Positions 20,603 through 31,975 of a stretch of DNA of 64,000 bases are shown here, piece by piece. Made by a program: the position numbers and the translations under genes. Numbering within the stretch: position 1 is the first letter of the stretch; each line of letters opens with the position of its first letter. Source of the DNA: Candidatus Binatia bacterium (GTDB lineage: Bacteria > Desulfobacterota > Binatia > UBA12015); NCBI GenBank assembly GCA_029243485.1, contig JAQWRY010000032.1:118404-182403 (forward strand). Direction: 5' to 3'. The notes under the pieces were generated by a model. The model searched no databases. It worked only from the letters and a program-made list of their open reading frames with translations, and was not told the origin of the DNA.

Positions 20603-22681
20603 ATGGCTCGTCAAACCCCACTCGAACGCACTCGGAACATTGGCATCATGGCCCACATTGATGCTGGCAAGACGACCACGACCGAGCGCATCCTGTTCTA
20701 CACGGGAATCAACTACAAGATCGGTGAGGTTCACGACGGCGCGGCCACGATGGACTGGATGGCGCAGGAGCAGGAGCGCGGCATCACCATCACGTCCGCT
20801 GCGACGACGTGCGAGTGGGACGACCACAAGATCAATATCATCGACACGCCGGGTCACGTCGACTTCACGATGGAGGTGGAACGTTCCCTCCGAGTGCTCG
20901 ACGGCTGTGTCGCGCTGTTCGATTCTGTTGCCGGCGTCGAGCCGCAGTCCGAGACGGTTTGGCGCCAGGCTGACAAATACGGCGTTCCCCGCATCTGTTT
21001 CATCAACAAGATGGACCGGATCGGTGCCGACTTCGATCGCGCCGTCGCGATGATCAGGGACCGGCTGGGTTCGACCCCGGTCGCGCTTCATGTTCCCATC
21101 GGCGCTGAGGACACCTTCCGCGGGGTCGTCGACCTCGTCGCGATGAACGCGGTGGTTTGGGACGACGAGGCCCTCGGCTCGCAGTTCCACATCGAAGAAA
21201 TTCCGGCCGAGCTGGCCGATGCCGCGGCCGTCGGTCGCGAAGTGCTTCTCGAGGCCGTCGCCGATGCGGACGAAGCGCTGATGGATAAGTATCTCGAGGG
21301 CGGTGAGATCACGCAGGCCGAGGTCAAGGCTGCCATTCGCACCGCGACGCTGGGCGGCACGATCGTTCCCGTGCTCGCGGGCACTGCCTTCAAGAACAAG
21401 GGTGTTCAGACCCTCCTCGACGCCGTCATCGACTACCTCCCGTCGCCGCTCGACAAGCCGGCCATCGAGGGCATCGACCCCAAGGGTGAGATGATCACCC
21501 GGGAGTCGGCCGATGAGGCGCCGTTCAGCGCGCTAGCCTTCAAGATCATGACCGACTCGTTCGTCGGCACGCTCACGTTCTTCCGGGTGTACTCGGGACG
21601 AATGGCGTCTGGCTCGTACGTCGTAAACGCATCGAACGGCCGCAAAGAGCGTGTCGGGCGCCTCCTGAAGATGCACGCCAACAAGCGTGAGGAGATCCAG
21701 GAAGTCCTCGCCGGCGACATCGCCGCAGCGGTCGGGCTCAAGGCAACCCGCACGGGCGACACGCTCGCCGATGCCGACAAGCCGATCATTCTCGAGTCCA
21801 TCGAGTTCCCGGAGCCGGTCATCGACATCGCGATCGAGCCGAAGACCAAGGCCGACCAGGAGAAGCTCGCAACATCGCTGGGCAAGCTCGCCAACGAGGA
21901 TCCCTCGTTCCGGGTCAAGACGAACGAAGAGACGGGTCAGACGATCATCGCCGGAATGGGCGAGCTCCACTTGGAGATCATCGTCGATCGCCTCACGCGC
22001 GAGTTCAATGTCGACGCCAACGTCGGCAAGCCGCAGGTCGCGTACCGCGAGACGATCCGCAAGCCGATCGACCAGGAGCACAAGTTCTCCCGCCAGACCG
22101 GTGGTCGCGGGCAGTATGGCCATGTGTACCTGAAGATCGAGCCGAGGCAGCCTGGCGAAGGTTTCGAGTTCGTCGACAAGATCAAGGGCGGTGTCGTGCC
22201 GCGCGAATATATTCCGGCTGTCGAGAAGGGCATTCGCGAGGCGCTCGACACGGGTGTCATGGCAGGGTACCCGGTCGTCGACGTCGGCGTCACGCTTTAC
22301 GACGGCTCGTACCACGAGGTCGATTCGTCCGAGATGGCATTCAAGATCGCGGGATCCATCGCGTTCAAAGAAGGGTGCAAGCGGGCTTCGCCCGTGCTGC
22401 TCGAGCCGGTCATGGGTGTCGAAGTCGTCGTCCCTGAGGAGTACATGGGTGACGTCATCGGAAACCTGTCCGGGCGACGCGGTAAGGTTTCGGGGATGGA
22501 GCCGCGCGGTGGAGCGCAGGTCGTTACCGCCGATGTCCCGCTGAAAGAGATGTTCGGGTACGCCACCGAGTTGCGTTCGATGACGCAGGGGCGCGCCAAC
22601 TACACGATGCAATTTTCGCACTATGATGCGGTGCCGCAGGCGATCTCCGAGGAGATCACGGCGCGCGCCGGAGCGGCCTAA
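20603..22681 (+). CDS. fusA: Elongation factor G
   Basis: This 692-residue translocase GTPase has G1 '[14 protein letters not shown]' (17-30), a switch I region with '[14 protein letters not shown]', G3 '[16 protein letters not shown]' and G4 '[10 protein letters not shown]'. The domain IV tip region '[15 protein letters not shown]' is in the C-terminal half. There is one copy here, in the standard str order rpsL-rpsG-fusA-tuf. Length and motifs match canonical EF-G, not the spdEFG2-type paralogue. Confidence 0.98.
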   Translation: MARQTPLERTRNIGIMAHIDAGKTTTTERILFYTGINYKIGEVHDGAATMDWMAQEQERGITITSAATTCEWDDHKINIIDTPGHVDFTMEVERSLRVLDGCVALFDSVAGVEPQSETVWRQADKYGVPRICFINKMDRIGADFDRAVAMIRDRLGSTPVALHVPIGAEDTFRGVVDLVAMNAVVWDDEALGSQFHIEEIPAELADAAAVGREVLLEAVADADEALMDKYLEGGEITQAEVKAAIRTATLGGTIVPVLAGTAFKNKGVQTLLDAVIDYLPSPLDKPAIEGIDPKGEMITRESADEAPFSALAFKIMTDSFVGTLTFFRVYSGRMASGSYVVNASNGRKERVGRLLKMHANKREEIQEVLAGDIAAAVGLKATRTGDTLADADKPIILESIEFPEPVIDIAIEPKTKADQEKLATSLGKLANEDPSFRVKTNEETGQTIIAGMGELHLEIIVDRLTREFNVDANVGKPQVAYRETIRKPIDQEHKFSRQTGGRGQYGHVYLKIEPRQPGEGFEFVDKIKGGVVPREYIPAVEKGIREALDTGVMAGYPVVDVGVTLYDGSYHEVDSSEMAFKIAGSIAFKEGCKRASPVLLEPVMGVEVVVPEEYMGDVIGNLSGRRGKVSGMEPRGGAQVVTADVPLKEMFGYATELRSMTQGRANYTMQFSHYDAVPQAISEEITARAGAA

Positions 22682-22698
22682 GGCCAACAAATCGAGGT

Positions 22699-22738
22699 CC
22701 CACCACTTGGGTGGGGGCAAGTCGCCGGGACGTCCCGG
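22699..22738 (+). promoter_or_regulatory. Two short GC hairpins in the fusA-tuf gap
   Basis: CCCACC (22699-22704) pairs with GGTGGG (22710-22715), and CCGGG (22725-22729) with CCCGG (22734-22738). They fill much of the 93-bp gap before tuf, which is expressed in excess of fusA in most bacteria. A processing or mRNA-stability role is a guess; no T-run follows. Confidence 0.3.
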
Positions 22739-22774
22739 TATCTACAAACAAGACGAAACGGAGAGGGTGCTGCA

Positions 22775-23965
<1,191 letters not shown>

Positions 23966-23997
23966 CTTCGAGAAACTCGGGATAGATCGAAAAACCA

Positions 23998-24306
23998 ATG
24001 AACGATAGGATCCGCATTCGGCTCAAGGCCTACGACTACCGCCTACTGGATCAGTCCGTCCGTGAGATTGTCGACACGGTGCGGCGTACCGGTGGGCGAT
24101 TGGCGGGGCCGATTCCGCTGCCGACGAGGATCGAGCGGTTCACGGTGAACCGCTCGCCCCACGTCGACAAGAAGTCGCGGGAGCACTTCGAGATCCGCAC
24201 GCACAAGCGGTTGCTCGACATTCTCGATCCGACGCAGCAGACGATCGACGCACTAGGGAAGTTGGACCTTTCCGCGGGTGTCGACGTCGAGATCAAGCTG
24301 CAGTAG
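23998..24306 (+). CDS. rpsJ: 30S ribosomal protein S10 (uS10) / NusE
   Basis: This 102-residue 30S head protein also acts as NusE, binding NusB and the NusG KOW domain to couple transcription and translation. '[21 protein letters not shown]' (ends given), '[20 protein letters not shown]' and '[13 protein letters not shown]' are diagnostic. It is first of the S10 block, preceded closely by tuf. NusG lies about 16 kb upstream in the same cluster. Confidence 0.97.
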   Translation: MNDRIRIRLKAYDYRLLDQSVREIVDTVRRTGGRLAGPIPLPTRIERFTVNRSPHVDKKSREHFEIRTHKRLLDILDPTQQTIDALGKLDLSAGVDVEIKLQ

Positions 24307-24363
24307 GTCGCCCCTCCCCGGGGCAACCCAAACCCTTTCCAAGGAAACTGACAGAGCGAAGCC

Positions 24364-25086
24364 ATGGCTGACGTAGCCGACGAAAAGAACGGCGAGCAAG
24401 CTGGAGAAGAGTCCGGCGGCACGACCGAGCAGGCCGAGACTGGTCCGAGCACCCGTATCGGGATGCTGGGCCGCAAGCTCGGCATGACGCAGATTCTCGA
24501 CCCCGATGGCCGATCGATCGCGGTCACCGTCGTGGAGGTTGGGCCCTGTGTGGTCGTGCAGCGCAAGACTCCGGAGCGTGACGGCTACAGTGCCGTCCAG
24601 CTGGGGTTCGACCCCTCGAAGGCCAGCCGCGAGAACAAGGCTGCGATTGGTCATGCAGCCAAGGCGGGCAAGGGAACGTTCAACGTCCTCCGGGAGTTCC
24701 CGGGTGGCGATGACCTCGAAGTGGGCGCGACGGTCACTGCGGCACAGGTCTTCTCGGTCGGTGATGCAGTTGATGTCACCGGGACGAGCAAGGGCCGAGG
24801 CTTTGCCGGTGTCATGAAGCGCTACGACTTCGCGGGCTTCCCTGCCGGACACGGTACTCACGAGTACTTCCGTCATGGCGGCTCGATCGGTAACCGGTCG
24901 TGGCCGGGCCGTGTGTTCAAGGGTCGCAAGATGCCTGGCCACATGGGCACCGATCGGATCGGCACGCGGAACCTCTCGGTCGTGCAGGTTCGGCCCGACG
25001 ACAACGTGCTGCTCATCAGCGGGGCGGTCGCCGGTTCCCGAGGCGGGATCGTAGAGATCCGGCCCGTGCACGAGGCGGTGTCATGA
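24364..25086 (+). CDS. rplC: 50S ribosomal protein L3 (uL3) with an acidic N-terminal extension
   Basis: This 240-residue protein has a finger that reaches the peptidyl-transferase centre. The canonical domain begins at 'IGMLGRKLGMTQILDPDG' (about residue 32), and 'HGGSIGNRSWPGRVFKGRKM' carries the finger loop. About 30 acidic, low-complexity residues precede it ('DEKNGEQAGEESGGTTEQAE'), which most L3 proteins lack. ATG 24364 follows a gap with AAGGAAACTGAC. An internal GTG/ATG start cannot be excluded, but none has a better ribosome-binding site. Its stop overlaps rplD (ATGA). Confidence 0.95.
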   Translation: MADVADEKNGEQAGEESGGTTEQAETGPSTRIGMLGRKLGMTQILDPDGRSIAVTVVEVGPCVVVQRKTPERDGYSAVQLGFDPSKASRENKAAIGHAAKAGKGTFNVLREFPGGDDLEVGATVTAAQVFSVGDAVDVTGTSKGRGFAGVMKRYDFAGFPAGHGTHEYFRHGGSIGNRSWPGRVFKGRKMPGHMGTDRIGTRNLSVVQVRPDDNVLLISGAVAGSRGGIVEIRPVHEAVS

Positions 25087-25721
25087 TGGACGCGGTCGAT
25101 CTCCAAGCGAAGGTGCGCGGCATCGATGGTTCGGAGCAGGGGGACGTGACCCTTCCGGAGTTGTTTTCCGAGAAAGTGCGCGAGCACCTCATCCACGAAG
25201 TCGTCAAGATGCAGCAGGCTAGTCGCCGCGCCGGCACGCACTCCACCAAGACGCGTCACTTCGTGTCGGGTGGCGGAGCGAAGCCCTGGCGGCAGAAGGG
25301 CACGGGCAACGCCCGTGCCGGTAGCTCCCGCTCGCCGATCTGGGAAGGTGGCGCCGTTACGTTCGGTCCGCTCCCGCGCGACTACAGCTACTCGATGCCG
25401 GTCAAGGCGCGTCGGGTTGCGCTCAAGTCGGTGCTCGCGGATCGGCTTCGCGGCGGCAACCTCACGGTCGTCGACTCGATCGAGCTCGACGAAGGCAAGA
25501 CCAAGCGCGTCCTCGGCATGCTCGAGGCGCTGGGCATCGAAAGCAACGTCTTGATCGTGAACGGCGAAGCCAACGAGTTCTTGGAGCGCGGCGCGCGGAA
25601 CCTGCATAAGGTGAAGGTTCTGCGAACCGAGGGAGTGAACGTCTACGACGTCCTCCGCTACAAGCACCTCCTCCTGACGAAGTCGGCTGTCGAGGCCCTG
25701 AAGGAACGGCTGGAGCGATGA
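25083..25721 (+). CDS. rplD: 50S ribosomal protein L4 (uL4)
   Basis: This 212-residue protein lines the exit tunnel through its long loop '[20 protein letters not shown]' (about residues 62-81). In gammaproteobacteria it also represses the S10 operon. The frame opens upstream inside rplC; ATG 25083, overlapping the rplC stop, gives normal family length (a second ATG is adjacent). It ends in a four-base overlap with rplW. No L4-responsive leader could fit in the short tuf-rpsJ gap. Confidence 0.96.
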   Translation: MMDAVDLQAKVRGIDGSEQGDVTLPELFSEKVREHLIHEVVKMQQASRRAGTHSTKTRHFVSGGGAKPWRQKGTGNARAGSSRSPIWEGGAVTFGPLPRDYSYSMPVKARRVALKSVLADRLRGGNLTVVDSIELDEGKTKRVLGMLEALGIESNVLIVNGEANEFLERGARNLHKVKVLRTEGVNVYDVLRYKHLLLTKSAVEALKERLER

Positions 25722-26008
25722 AGCACTATTCCAAAGTCATCCTGTCGCCCCTCGTCACGGAGAAGGGCACCCTCGTCGGCGAGACCGGCAACCAGGTGCT
25801 CTTCAAGGTCGCGCCCGAGGCGAACAAGATCGAGATCAAGCAGGCCGTCGAGGACTTCTTCAAGGTGAAGGTGGTTCGCGTCCACACTGTCCGTTTGTTG
25901 GGCAAGCGCCGTCGCGTAGGTCGCATCCTCGGCCAGCGTCCGTCGTGGAAAAAAGCATATGTCACGCTCGCCGAAGGCCAGCGGATCGACTTCTTCGAGG
26001 GAGCCTGA
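25718..26008 (+). CDS. rplW: 50S ribosomal protein L23 (uL23)
   Basis: This 96-residue protein at the tunnel exit is the docking site for trigger factor and SRP. '[20 protein letters not shown]' near the N-terminus, '[18 protein letters not shown]' and the basic arm '[20 protein letters not shown]' identify it. ATG 25718 overlaps the rplD stop (ATGA), and its own stop shares one base with the rplB start (TGATG). Confidence 0.97.
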   Translation: MKHYSKVILSPLVTEKGTLVGETGNQVLFKVAPEANKIEIKQAVEDFFKVKVVRVHTVRLLGKRRRVGRILGQRPSWKKAYVTLAEGQRIDFFEGA

Positions 26009-26838
26009 TGCGTAAGGAAGGCGTCTACAAGCCCACTTCGCCTGGCCGGCGTTTCATGACCGGCTATGACCTGAAGGGGCTTTCCAAGGATAAGCCACCC
26101 CGTCAGTTGCTCGACACCCTCACCAAGAGCGGTGGACGCAACAACAACGGGCGCATCACGACCCGCCATCGCGGCGGTGGTCACAAGCGCCGTCTGCGCA
26201 TCGTCGACTTCCGTCGTGACAAAGAGATCGTTCCGGCGAAGGTCGCTTCGATCGATTACGATCCGAACCGCTCCGCGCGGCTCGCGCTGCTCCACTACGT
26301 GGACGGCGAGAAGGCCTACATCCTGGCCCCCGTCGGTCTGAATCCGGGCGACATGGTCGTTGCCGGGAAGGGCGCCGACATCAAGCCGGGGAACTCGCTT
26401 CACATTCGCGACATTCCTTTGGGAACGATGATCCACAACATCGAGCTCAAGATCGGCAAGGGCGGGCAGATGGTTCGCAGTGCCGGAACCGCCGCTCAGC
26501 TGATGGCCAAGGAAGGCGACTACGCGCAGGTGAAGCTCCCCTCGGGCGAGCAGCGCAAGGTCCTCATGGGATGCCGCGCCACGGTAGGGCAGATCGCAAA
26601 CATCGAGCACGAGAACGTCAAGCTCGGCAAGGCCGGTCGCAAGCGCTGGATGGGTGTTCGCCCGACAGTCCGTGGCACGGCCATGAACCCGGTCGATCAC
26701 CCGCACGGTGGCGGCGAGGGTCGCTCCAAGGGCGGCAATCACCCGCAGTCTCCGTGGGGCACGCCGACCAAGGGTTACAAGACTCGCCGCAACAAGGTCT
26801 CGGGTAAGTTCATCGTGCAGCGCAGGAAGAAAAAGTAG
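26008..26838 (+). CDS. rplB: 50S ribosomal protein L2 (uL2)
   Basis: This 276-residue protein is among those closest to the peptidyl-transferase centre and bridges to the 30S. '[20 protein letters not shown]' and the highly conserved C-terminal '[20 protein letters not shown]', with its His residue, are diagnostic. The open frame extends 21 codons upstream, but ATG 26008 gives the family start '[14 protein letters not shown]' and overlaps the rplW stop. Confidence 0.97.
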   Translation: MRKEGVYKPTSPGRRFMTGYDLKGLSKDKPPRQLLDTLTKSGGRNNNGRITTRHRGGGHKRRLRIVDFRRDKEIVPAKVASIDYDPNRSARLALLHYVDGEKAYILAPVGLNPGDMVVAGKGADIKPGNSLHIRDIPLGTMIHNIELKIGKGGQMVRSAGTAAQLMAKEGDYAQVKLPSGEQRKVLMGCRATVGQIANIEHENVKLGKAGRKRWMGVRPTVRGTAMNPVDHPHGGGEGRSKGGNHPQSPWGTPTKGYKTRRNKVSGKFIVQRRKKK

Positions 26839-26848
26839 GGACTAGCCG

Positions 26849-27145
26849 ATGCCACGTTCCGTAAAAAAAGGACCGTTCGTCGACGATCACCTGATGAAGA
26901 AGGTGGACGCGATGAACAACGAGACCGAGAAGCGCGTGATCCGTACCTGGTCGCGCCGTTCGACGGTCATCCCCGAGATGCTCGGACACACGATTGCCGT
27001 GCACAACGGGAGGAAGTTCATCCCGATGTTCGTCACCGAGAACATGGTCGGCCATAAGCTCGGCGAGTTTGCGCCGACGCGGACGTTCCATGGGCACGGT
27101 GGGGATCGCAAGAGCGATTCGAAGGGCTCCGCGGTCCGCCGCTAG
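26849..27145 (+). CDS. rpsS: 30S ribosomal protein S19 (uS19)
   Basis: This 98-residue head protein forms an intersubunit bridge with S13. '[20 protein letters not shown]', '[20 protein letters not shown]' and '[20 protein letters not shown]' are nearly invariant family segments. It starts 10 bp after rplB and ends 9 bp before rplV. Confidence 0.97.
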   Translation: MPRSVKKGPFVDDHLMKKVDAMNNETEKRVIRTWSRRSTVIPEMLGHTIAVHNGRKFIPMFVTENMVGHKLGEFAPTRTFHGHGGDRKSDSKGSAVRR

Positions 27146-27154
27146 GAAGCAATC

Positions 27155-27502
27155 ATGGAATCCACTGCCAAGACTCGGTTCGTACGGATCTCCGCCCAAA
27201 AGGCGCGGCTCGTCGCCGACCTGATCCGCGGCCGCCCGGTCGGCGAAGCACTGAATGTGCTCGATTTTACGCCGAAGAAGGCGGCCGGCATCATCGCCAA
27301 GACTCTCCGCTCGGCCGTTGCCAACGCCGAGGACCAGCAGAACGTCGACGTCGACGACCTCTACGTGAAGCGTGCCTTCGTCGACGAAGGCCCGACCCAG
27401 CGGCGGATTCGCCCCCGGGCCCACGGACGCGCAACACGAATTCTCAAGCGTTCGAGTCACATCACGGTGATCGTCGACGAGAAAACGACCTCCGAGAGCT
27501 AA
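27155..27502 (+). CDS. rplV: 50S ribosomal protein L22 (uL22)
   Basis: This 115-residue protein has a beta-hairpin that narrows the exit tunnel at the macrolide site. '[20 protein letters not shown]' and the hairpin '[20 protein letters not shown]' (about 81-100) identify it. No resistance-type deletion of the hairpin loop is seen. ATG 27155; one base separates its stop from rpsC. Confidence 0.96.
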   Translation: MESTAKTRFVRISAQKARLVADLIRGRPVGEALNVLDFTPKKAAGIIAKTLRSAVANAEDQQNVDVDDLYVKRAFVDEGPTQRRIRPRAHGRATRILKRSSHITVIVDEKTTSES

Positions 27503-27503
27503 A

Positions 27504-28163
27504 ATGGGACACAAGACACATCCAAAAGGCTTCCGCGTCGGAGTCATCGAGAACTGGGACTCGCGTTGGTTCGCTACCCGCGACTACGCAGAACTCCTCC
27601 ACGAAGACATCCGCGTTCGTCGCTTCCTGAAGAAGCGGCTCTACCACGCGGGCGTTGCCAAGGTGGAGATCGAGCGCGCGGCCGGCAAGGCCAAGGTGAA
27701 CATTCACACCGCGCGCCCCGGCATCGTCATCGGCAAGAAGGGCGCCGAGATCGATAAGCTCAAGTCCGAGCTGACGAAGCTCATGAAGCGGGAGGCGTAC
27801 ATCAACATCATCGAGGTCCGCCGTCCGGACATCGACGCACAGTTGGTGGCCGAGAACGTCGCGCTGCAGCTCGAGCGTCGCGTCGCCTTCCGGCGGGCGA
27901 TGAAAGAGGCCGTCGCTCGCGCGATGCGCATGGGCGCTCAGGGCGTTCGGGTGCAGAGCTCGGGACGTCTCGGCGGTGCGGAGATCGCCCGTCGCGAGTG
28001 GTACCGCGAAGGTCGCGTTCCCCTTCACACACTCCGCGCTGACATCAGCTACGGCTTCGCCGAGGCGAAGACGACGTACGGCGTCATCGGAATCAAAGCC
28101 TGGGTCATGCGCGGCGACGTGCTGTCGCGCGAAGAAGAGCAGCGCCAGGCCATCGGCGCCTGA
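27504..28163 (+). CDS. rpsC: 30S ribosomal protein S3 (uS3)
   Basis: This 219-residue protein forms part of the mRNA entry channel and its helicase activity. It opens '[20 protein letters not shown]', carries the KH-domain motif '[17 protein letters not shown]' (about 74-90) and the C-domain '[20 protein letters not shown]' followed by '[16 protein letters not shown]'. Length is normal. rplP begins 29 bp after it. Confidence 0.97.
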   Translation: MGHKTHPKGFRVGVIENWDSRWFATRDYAELLHEDIRVRRFLKKRLYHAGVAKVEIERAAGKAKVNIHTARPGIVIGKKGAEIDKLKSELTKLMKREAYINIIEVRRPDIDAQLVAENVALQLERRVAFRRAMKEAVARAMRMGAQGVRVQSSGRLGGAEIARREWYREGRVPLHTLRADISYGFAEAKTTYGVIGIKAWVMRGDVLSREEEQRQAIGA

Positions 28164-28192
28164 GCTGGTCTGAATTCGAGTTCGAGTGAATC

Positions 28193-28615
28193 ATGCTTTC
28201 CCCTAAGCGAGTAAAACATCGGAAGCAGCAAAAGGGCCGGCGGCGCGGAACCGCGTACCGTGGCTCCGCGCTCGCTTATGGCGACTACGGCCTGAAGGCC
28301 CTGGATCGTGGTTGGGTGACCGCCCGCCAGATCGAGGCCGCTCGTATCGCGATGACCCGCCATATCAAGCGTGGCGGTCGAGTGTGGATCCGGGTCTTCC
28401 CGGACAAGCCCCTCACGAAGAAGCCTGCTGAAACCCGCATGGGTAAGGGTAAGGGAGCGCCCGAGTTGTGGGTCGCCGTCGTGAAGCCGGGCCGCATCCT
28501 CTTCGAGATGGAGGGCGTCGAGCGCAGCATCGCAGCCGAGGCATTTCGGTTGGCCGCGATGAAGCTGGCCATCCCCACGAGACTCTGTGAGCGAGGACAG
28601 CATGCAGCCGACTGA
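28193..28615 (+). CDS. rplP: 50S ribosomal protein L16 (uL16)
   Basis: This 140-residue late-assembling protein positions A-site tRNA. '[19 protein letters not shown]' at the start, '[20 protein letters not shown]' and '[20 protein letters not shown]' are diagnostic. The arginine often hydroxylated by YcfD lies in the 'IRVFPDKP' to 'RMGKGKG' region. Its last 14 bases overlap the preferred rpmC start. Confidence 0.97.
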   Translation: MLSPKRVKHRKQQKGRRRGTAYRGSALAYGDYGLKALDRGWVTARQIEAARIAMTRHIKRGGRVWIRVFPDKPLTKKPAETRMGKGKGAPELWVAVVKPGRILFEMEGVERSIAAEAFRLAAMKLAIPTRLCERGQHAAD

Positions 28616-28796
28616 GATACGTAACCTCAGCCCAGAAGAGCTCGAGGCAAAGGAGAAGGACCTCCGCGAGGAGATCTTCCGCCTTCGTCTTCGCGGTGCG
28701 ACCGGGCAGATCGAGAACAAGATGACGGCGCGCCTGGTGCGTCGAGACCTCGCGCGGGTGCTTACGATCAAGCAGCAGCGCTCGGCGGGAGCCTGA
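28602..28796 (+). CDS. rpmC: 50S ribosomal protein L29 (uL29)
   Basis: This 64-residue helical hairpin protein lies near the tunnel exit beside L23. '[20 protein letters not shown]', '[17 protein letters not shown]' and '[17 protein letters not shown]' are typical. ATG 28602 gives the usual length and a 14-base overlap with rplP. A GTG at 28587 would add five residues and deepen the overlap, so it is less likely. rpsQ starts 3 bp later. Confidence 0.94.
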   Translation: MQPTEIRNLSPEELEAKEKDLREEIFRLRLRGATGQIENKMTARLVRRDLARVLTIKQQRSAGA

Positions 28797-28799
28797 TCC

Positions 28800-29054
28800 A
28801 TGTCCGGACTCAACAAATATCGCAACGGGACTGTGACCTCCGACAAGATGGACAAGACCGTCGTCGTGCAGGTCGAGCGTCTCGTGAAGCACCCGAAGTA
28901 CAAGAAATACGTGAAGACGCGGACCCGCTTCAAAGCGCACGACGAGAAGAACTCGTGCAATGTGGGCGACGAGGTTCGGATCATCGAGACCCGTCCTCTT
29001 TCGAAAGACAAGCGCTGGGCGGTCGTCGAAGTGACCCGCAAGGCCGCGGAGTAA
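28800..29054 (+). CDS. rpsQ: 30S ribosomal protein S17 (uS17)
   Basis: This 84-residue primary 16S rRNA-binding protein has an OB fold. '[20 protein letters not shown]' (about 9-28), '[19 protein letters not shown]' and '[20 protein letters not shown]' are family signatures. It closes the S10 block; rplN follows after 7 bp. Confidence 0.97.
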   Translation: MSGLNKYRNGTVTSDKMDKTVVVQVERLVKHPKYKKYVKTRTRFKAHDEKNSCNVGDEVRIIETRPLSKDKRWAVVEVTRKAAE

Positions 29055-29061
29055 TCCGACA

Positions 29062-29430
29062 GTGATTCAGACCGAAAGCGTACTGGACGTCGCCGACAAT
29101 TCAGGGGCCCGCAAGGTTCTCTGCATCAAGGTGCTCGGCGGAAGCAAGCGGCGCTATGCCTCCATCGGCGACATCATCGTCGGTTCCGTGAAGGAAGCGC
29201 AGCCGAACGCCAAGGTGAAGAAGGGCGAGATCGTGAAGGCGGTCGTCGTGCGTACCGCGAAGGAAATCGGTCGCTCGGACGGCTCATACATTCGCTTCGA
29301 TACGAACTCTGCCGTGCTGGTCGATGCGCACGGTGAGCCGGTGGGAACGCGTATCTTCGGCCCAGTGGCCCGAGAGCTCCGCGCGAAGCGATTCATGAAG
29401 ATCGTTTCTCTGGCCCCGGAAGTCATCTGA
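29062..29430 (+). CDS. rplN: 50S ribosomal protein L14 (uL14)
   Basis: This 122-residue protein forms intersubunit bridges and is the docking site of the silencing factor RsfS. '[20 protein letters not shown]', '[20 protein letters not shown]' and '[20 protein letters not shown]' are almost invariant. It uses a GTG start and is first of the spc block. Confidence 0.97.
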   Translation: MIQTESVLDVADNSGARKVLCIKVLGGSKRRYASIGDIIVGSVKEAQPNAKVKKGEIVKAVVVRTAKEIGRSDGSYIRFDTNSAVLVDAHGEPVGTRIFGPVARELRAKRFMKIVSLAPEVI

Positions 29431-29443
29431 GGCAAGGACGGGA

Positions 29444-29815
29444 ATGAGCGTGGCTACGAGCAACAAAGCAGGAAGTGGAGAGCGCCCGGTCCGAATCCGG
29501 ACGCGGCTTCGCAAGGGAGATACCGTCCTCGTTACTACGGGGAAGGACCGGGGCAAGACCGGCAAGATCTTGAAGATGGTTGGCGAGAAGAATCGCGCCA
29601 CCGTCGAAAGATTGAACATGGTCAAGCGGCACCGCAAAGGGCAGGGCGCCCAGAGCCCGGGCGGAATCGTCGAGAAGGAAGCTTCACTCAACCTCTCGAA
29701 CCTTCGCCTGGTGTGTGGCCGCTGCAACAAGCCGACCCGGATCAACATGCGGACGCTCGAAGACGGCAAGCGCACGCGTCAGTGCCACCGCTGCGACGAG
29801 TTGGTCGACGGCTAG
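29444..29815 (+). CDS. rplX: 50S ribosomal protein L24 (uL24) with a four-Cys tail
   Basis: This 123-residue assembly-initiating protein has a KOW core '[20 protein letters not shown]' (about 20-39) and '[11 protein letters not shown]'. The C-terminal third carries Cys-x2-Cys twice ('[11 protein letters not shown]' and '[12 protein letters not shown]'), a zinc-ribbon-like feature found in many but not all L24 proteins. About 15 extra N-terminal residues precede the KOW core. rplE starts 12 bp after the stop. Confidence 0.96.
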   Translation: MSVATSNKAGSGERPVRIRTRLRKGDTVLVTTGKDRGKTGKILKMVGEKNRATVERLNMVKRHRKGQGAQSPGGIVEKEASLNLSNLRLVCGRCNKPTRINMRTLEDGKRTRQCHRCDELVDG

Positions 29816-29827
29816 GAATCGCTACAC

Positions 29828-30370
29828 ATGGCTCCGCGACTGAAACAGAAGTTCGACGAAACGCTCACACCACAGCTCCAGAAAGAGTTGGAGCTGAAGA
29901 ACGTCTTCCAGGTGCCTCGGCTGCAGAAGGTCGTGATCAACATGGGCCTGGGAGAGGCGATCCAGAATGCGAAGATCCTCGACTCTGCCGTGAGCGAGAT
30001 CGCAACAATCACTGGCCAGCGGCCGGTCGTAACCAAGTCCCGCAAGGCAATCGCGAACTTCAAGCTTCGCGAAGAGATGCCCATCGGTGCCATGGTCACG
30101 TTGCGAGGCACTCGCATGTACGAGTTCCTTGACCGGCTTCTTTCGGTGGCGCTCCCTCGAGTCCGTGACTTCAAGGGCGTGAGTGATCGCTGCTTCGACG
30201 GCCGAGGAAACTACTCGCTCGGAATCACCGAGCAAATCATTTTTCCCGAGATCGACATCGACAAGATCGACAAGATCAAGGGGATGACAATTTCGATCGT
30301 GACGACTGCACGTACGGATAACGAGGGTAAGGCGCTCCTGCGCTCTCTCGGAATGCCGTTCCGAAGCTAG
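29828..30370 (+). CDS. rplE: 50S ribosomal protein L5 (uL5)
   Basis: This 180-residue protein binds 5S rRNA and contacts P-site tRNA. '[20 protein letters not shown]', '[20 protein letters not shown]' and '[20 protein letters not shown]' (each a short conserved block) mark the family. It has normal length and ATG start, and rpsN follows after 13 bp. Confidence 0.97.
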   Translation: MAPRLKQKFDETLTPQLQKELELKNVFQVPRLQKVVINMGLGEAIQNAKILDSAVSEIATITGQRPVVTKSRKAIANFKLREEMPIGAMVTLRGTRMYEFLDRLLSVALPRVRDFKGVSDRCFDGRGNYSLGITEQIIFPEIDIDKIDKIKGMTISIVTTARTDNEGKALLRSLGMPFRS

Positions 30371-30383
30371 AGGTCGACCCGCA

Positions 30384-30569
30384 ATGGCGAAGACGAGTCT
30401 AAGGATCAAGGCCGCTCGGCCCCCGAAGTTTGAGGTCCGTCGGTACAACCGATGCCTCAGCTGCGGACGGCCCCGTGCGTTCTACCGTAAGTTCAAACTC
30501 TGCCGGATCTGTCTCCGTGATCTGGCCCGCCGGGGACTCATCCCGGGCGTGACGAAGGCGAGTTGGTAA
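30384..30569 (+). CDS. rpsN: 30S ribosomal protein S14 (uS14), short zinc-binding form
   Basis: At 61 residues this is the short form of S14, with Cys-x2-Cys twice ('[12 protein letters not shown]' and '[14 protein letters not shown]'), binding one zinc in the 30S head. E. coli instead has a long Cys-free S14. No Cys-free (zinc-independent) paralogue is visible in the window. Its stop shares one base with the rpsH start (TAATG). Confidence 0.97.
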   Translation: MAKTSLRIKAARPPKFEVRRYNRCLSCGRPRAFYRKFKLCRICLRDLARRGLIPGVTKASW

Positions 30570-30964
30570 TGCTGACCGATCCGATCGCAGATCTGCTCAC
30601 GCGAATCCGCAACGGGTGCCGTGCGCACAAAGACCGTGTCGATGTCCCTTGGTCTCGCACCAAGGAGGCCATGGCGAACGTGATGGTCGACGAGGGCTAC
30701 CTGAAGGAGTCCGTCGTGGTCGGCGAGGGTGTGGAGAAGGTTCTCCGGATCGCGCTTCGCTACGACGCGCGCCGGCAGGCCGCCATCACCGACATCCAGC
30801 GCGTCAGCCGTCCCAGCCTTCGTGTCTACGTCGGCGCCGAGGAGGCCCCTCGGGTCCGTCGCGGCATGGGAATCAGCATTCTTTCCACCAATAAGGGCGT
30901 GATGCCCGACCGCGAAGCCCGCAAGCAGAATGTGGGCGGCGAGGTGCTCTGCGCCATTTGGTAG
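30569..30964 (+). CDS. rpsH: 30S ribosomal protein S8 (uS8)
   Basis: This 131-residue central-domain organiser is, in E. coli, the repressor of the spc operon. 'DPIADLLTRIRNGCRAHKD', 'VSRPSLRVYVGAEEAPRVR' and 'GMGISILSTNKGVMPDREAR' followed by 'GGEVLCAIW' are diagnostic. ATG 30569 is preferred to the TTG two codons earlier. A 38-bp gap leads to rplF. Confidence 0.97.
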   Translation: MLTDPIADLLTRIRNGCRAHKDRVDVPWSRTKEAMANVMVDEGYLKESVVVGEGVEKVLRIALRYDARRQAAITDIQRVSRPSLRVYVGAEEAPRVRRGMGISILSTNKGVMPDREARKQNVGGEVLCAIW

Positions 30965-31002
30965 GCGCGGAGCGAATTGAACAGGAATAGAGGAATCCAC
31001 GG

Positions 31003-31545
31003 ATGTCTCGCGTAGGACGACTGCCGGTCACGATCCCCGATGGGGTAACGGTCGAAGTTTCGGCTGCTGCGGTTGCGGTGAAGGGCCCGAAGGGCACTTC
31101 GTCGGTGCCGGTGCCGGAAAAGGTCGCCGTGGAGCAGAGCGACGGCCAGCTCGTCGTTTCGCGTGTCGGCGAGGATCGCAAGGAGCGCTCGCTGCACGGT
31201 CTCACGCGCAAGCTGCTCGAGAACGCCGTCGTCGGCGTGAGTGCCGGGTTCTCCCGGACCCTCGAGATCAGCGGTGTCGGCTATCGCGCGGACCTGAAGG
31301 GCGACATCATCCACTTCAACCTCGGCTACTCGCACCCGATCCTTTATCAGCTGCCCGACGGTGTGACGGCTAAGATCGACAAGCAGACCACGGTGACCCT
31401 CGAGGGTCCTGATCGGCAGGTGCTCGGACAGGCCGCCGCCCAGATTCGGAAGCTTCGTCCGCCCGAACCGTACAAGGGTAAGGGCATCAAGTACGCCGAA
31501 GAGACGATTCGCCGGAAGTCCGGCAAGGCCGCAGGCGCCGCTTAG
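31003..31545 (+). CDS. rplF: 50S ribosomal protein L6 (uL6)
   Basis: This 180-residue protein near the sarcin-ricin loop has two homologous domains. '[18 protein letters not shown]', '[20 protein letters not shown]' and the C-terminal '[18 protein letters not shown]'-like block (here '[20 protein letters not shown]') are diagnostic. It sits between rpsH and rplR as expected. Confidence 0.97.
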   Translation: MSRVGRLPVTIPDGVTVEVSAAAVAVKGPKGTSSVPVPEKVAVEQSDGQLVVSRVGEDRKERSLHGLTRKLLENAVVGVSAGFSRTLEISGVGYRADLKGDIIHFNLGYSHPILYQLPDGVTAKIDKQTTVTLEGPDRQVLGQAAAQIRKLRPPEPYKGKGIKYAEETIRRKSGKAAGAA

Positions 31546-31568
31546 GCGCGAAAGAGAGCTTCGGTACG

Positions 31569-31937
31569 ATGTTGACCAATAGCCGACTGCCCAGGCGCAA
31601 TCTCCGTCGCAAGCGTGTTCGCAAGCGCCTGCAGGGGACGGACGCGAAGCCGCGTCTGTCCGTATTTCGGAGCGCGCGTCATATCTACGCACAGCTCATC
31701 TCGGACGAATCCGGGAAGACGATCGCGTCCGCCTCGACGGTGTCGGGTGAACTTCGCGATCATCTCTCGGGCAAGACCGGAAACAAAGACGCAGCCGCCA
31801 AAGTCGGTGAGCTGATCGCCAAGCGAGCGGGTGACGCCGGCATTTCGTCGGTCGTGTTCGACCGCAACGGCTTCCTCTACCACGGACGGGTCCAGTGCCT
31901 CGCCGATGCGGCGAGGGAAGCGGGTCTGAAGTTCTGA
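31569..31937 (+). CDS. rplR: 50S ribosomal protein L18 (uL18)
   Basis: This 122-residue protein binds 5S rRNA with L5 and L25. '[20 protein letters not shown]' (basic N-arm), '[16 protein letters not shown]' and the C-terminal '[20 protein letters not shown]' then 'REAGLKF' identify it. A 38-bp gap precedes rpsE. Confidence 0.97.
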   Translation: MLTNSRLPRRNLRRKRVRKRLQGTDAKPRLSVFRSARHIYAQLISDESGKTIASASTVSGELRDHLSGKTGNKDAAAKVGELIAKRAGDAGISSVVFDRNGFLYHGRVQCLADAAREAGLKF

Positions 31938-31975
31938 GTCCGGCTTTGCCGGCTTAGAGCTCAAGGAGCAAGCAC

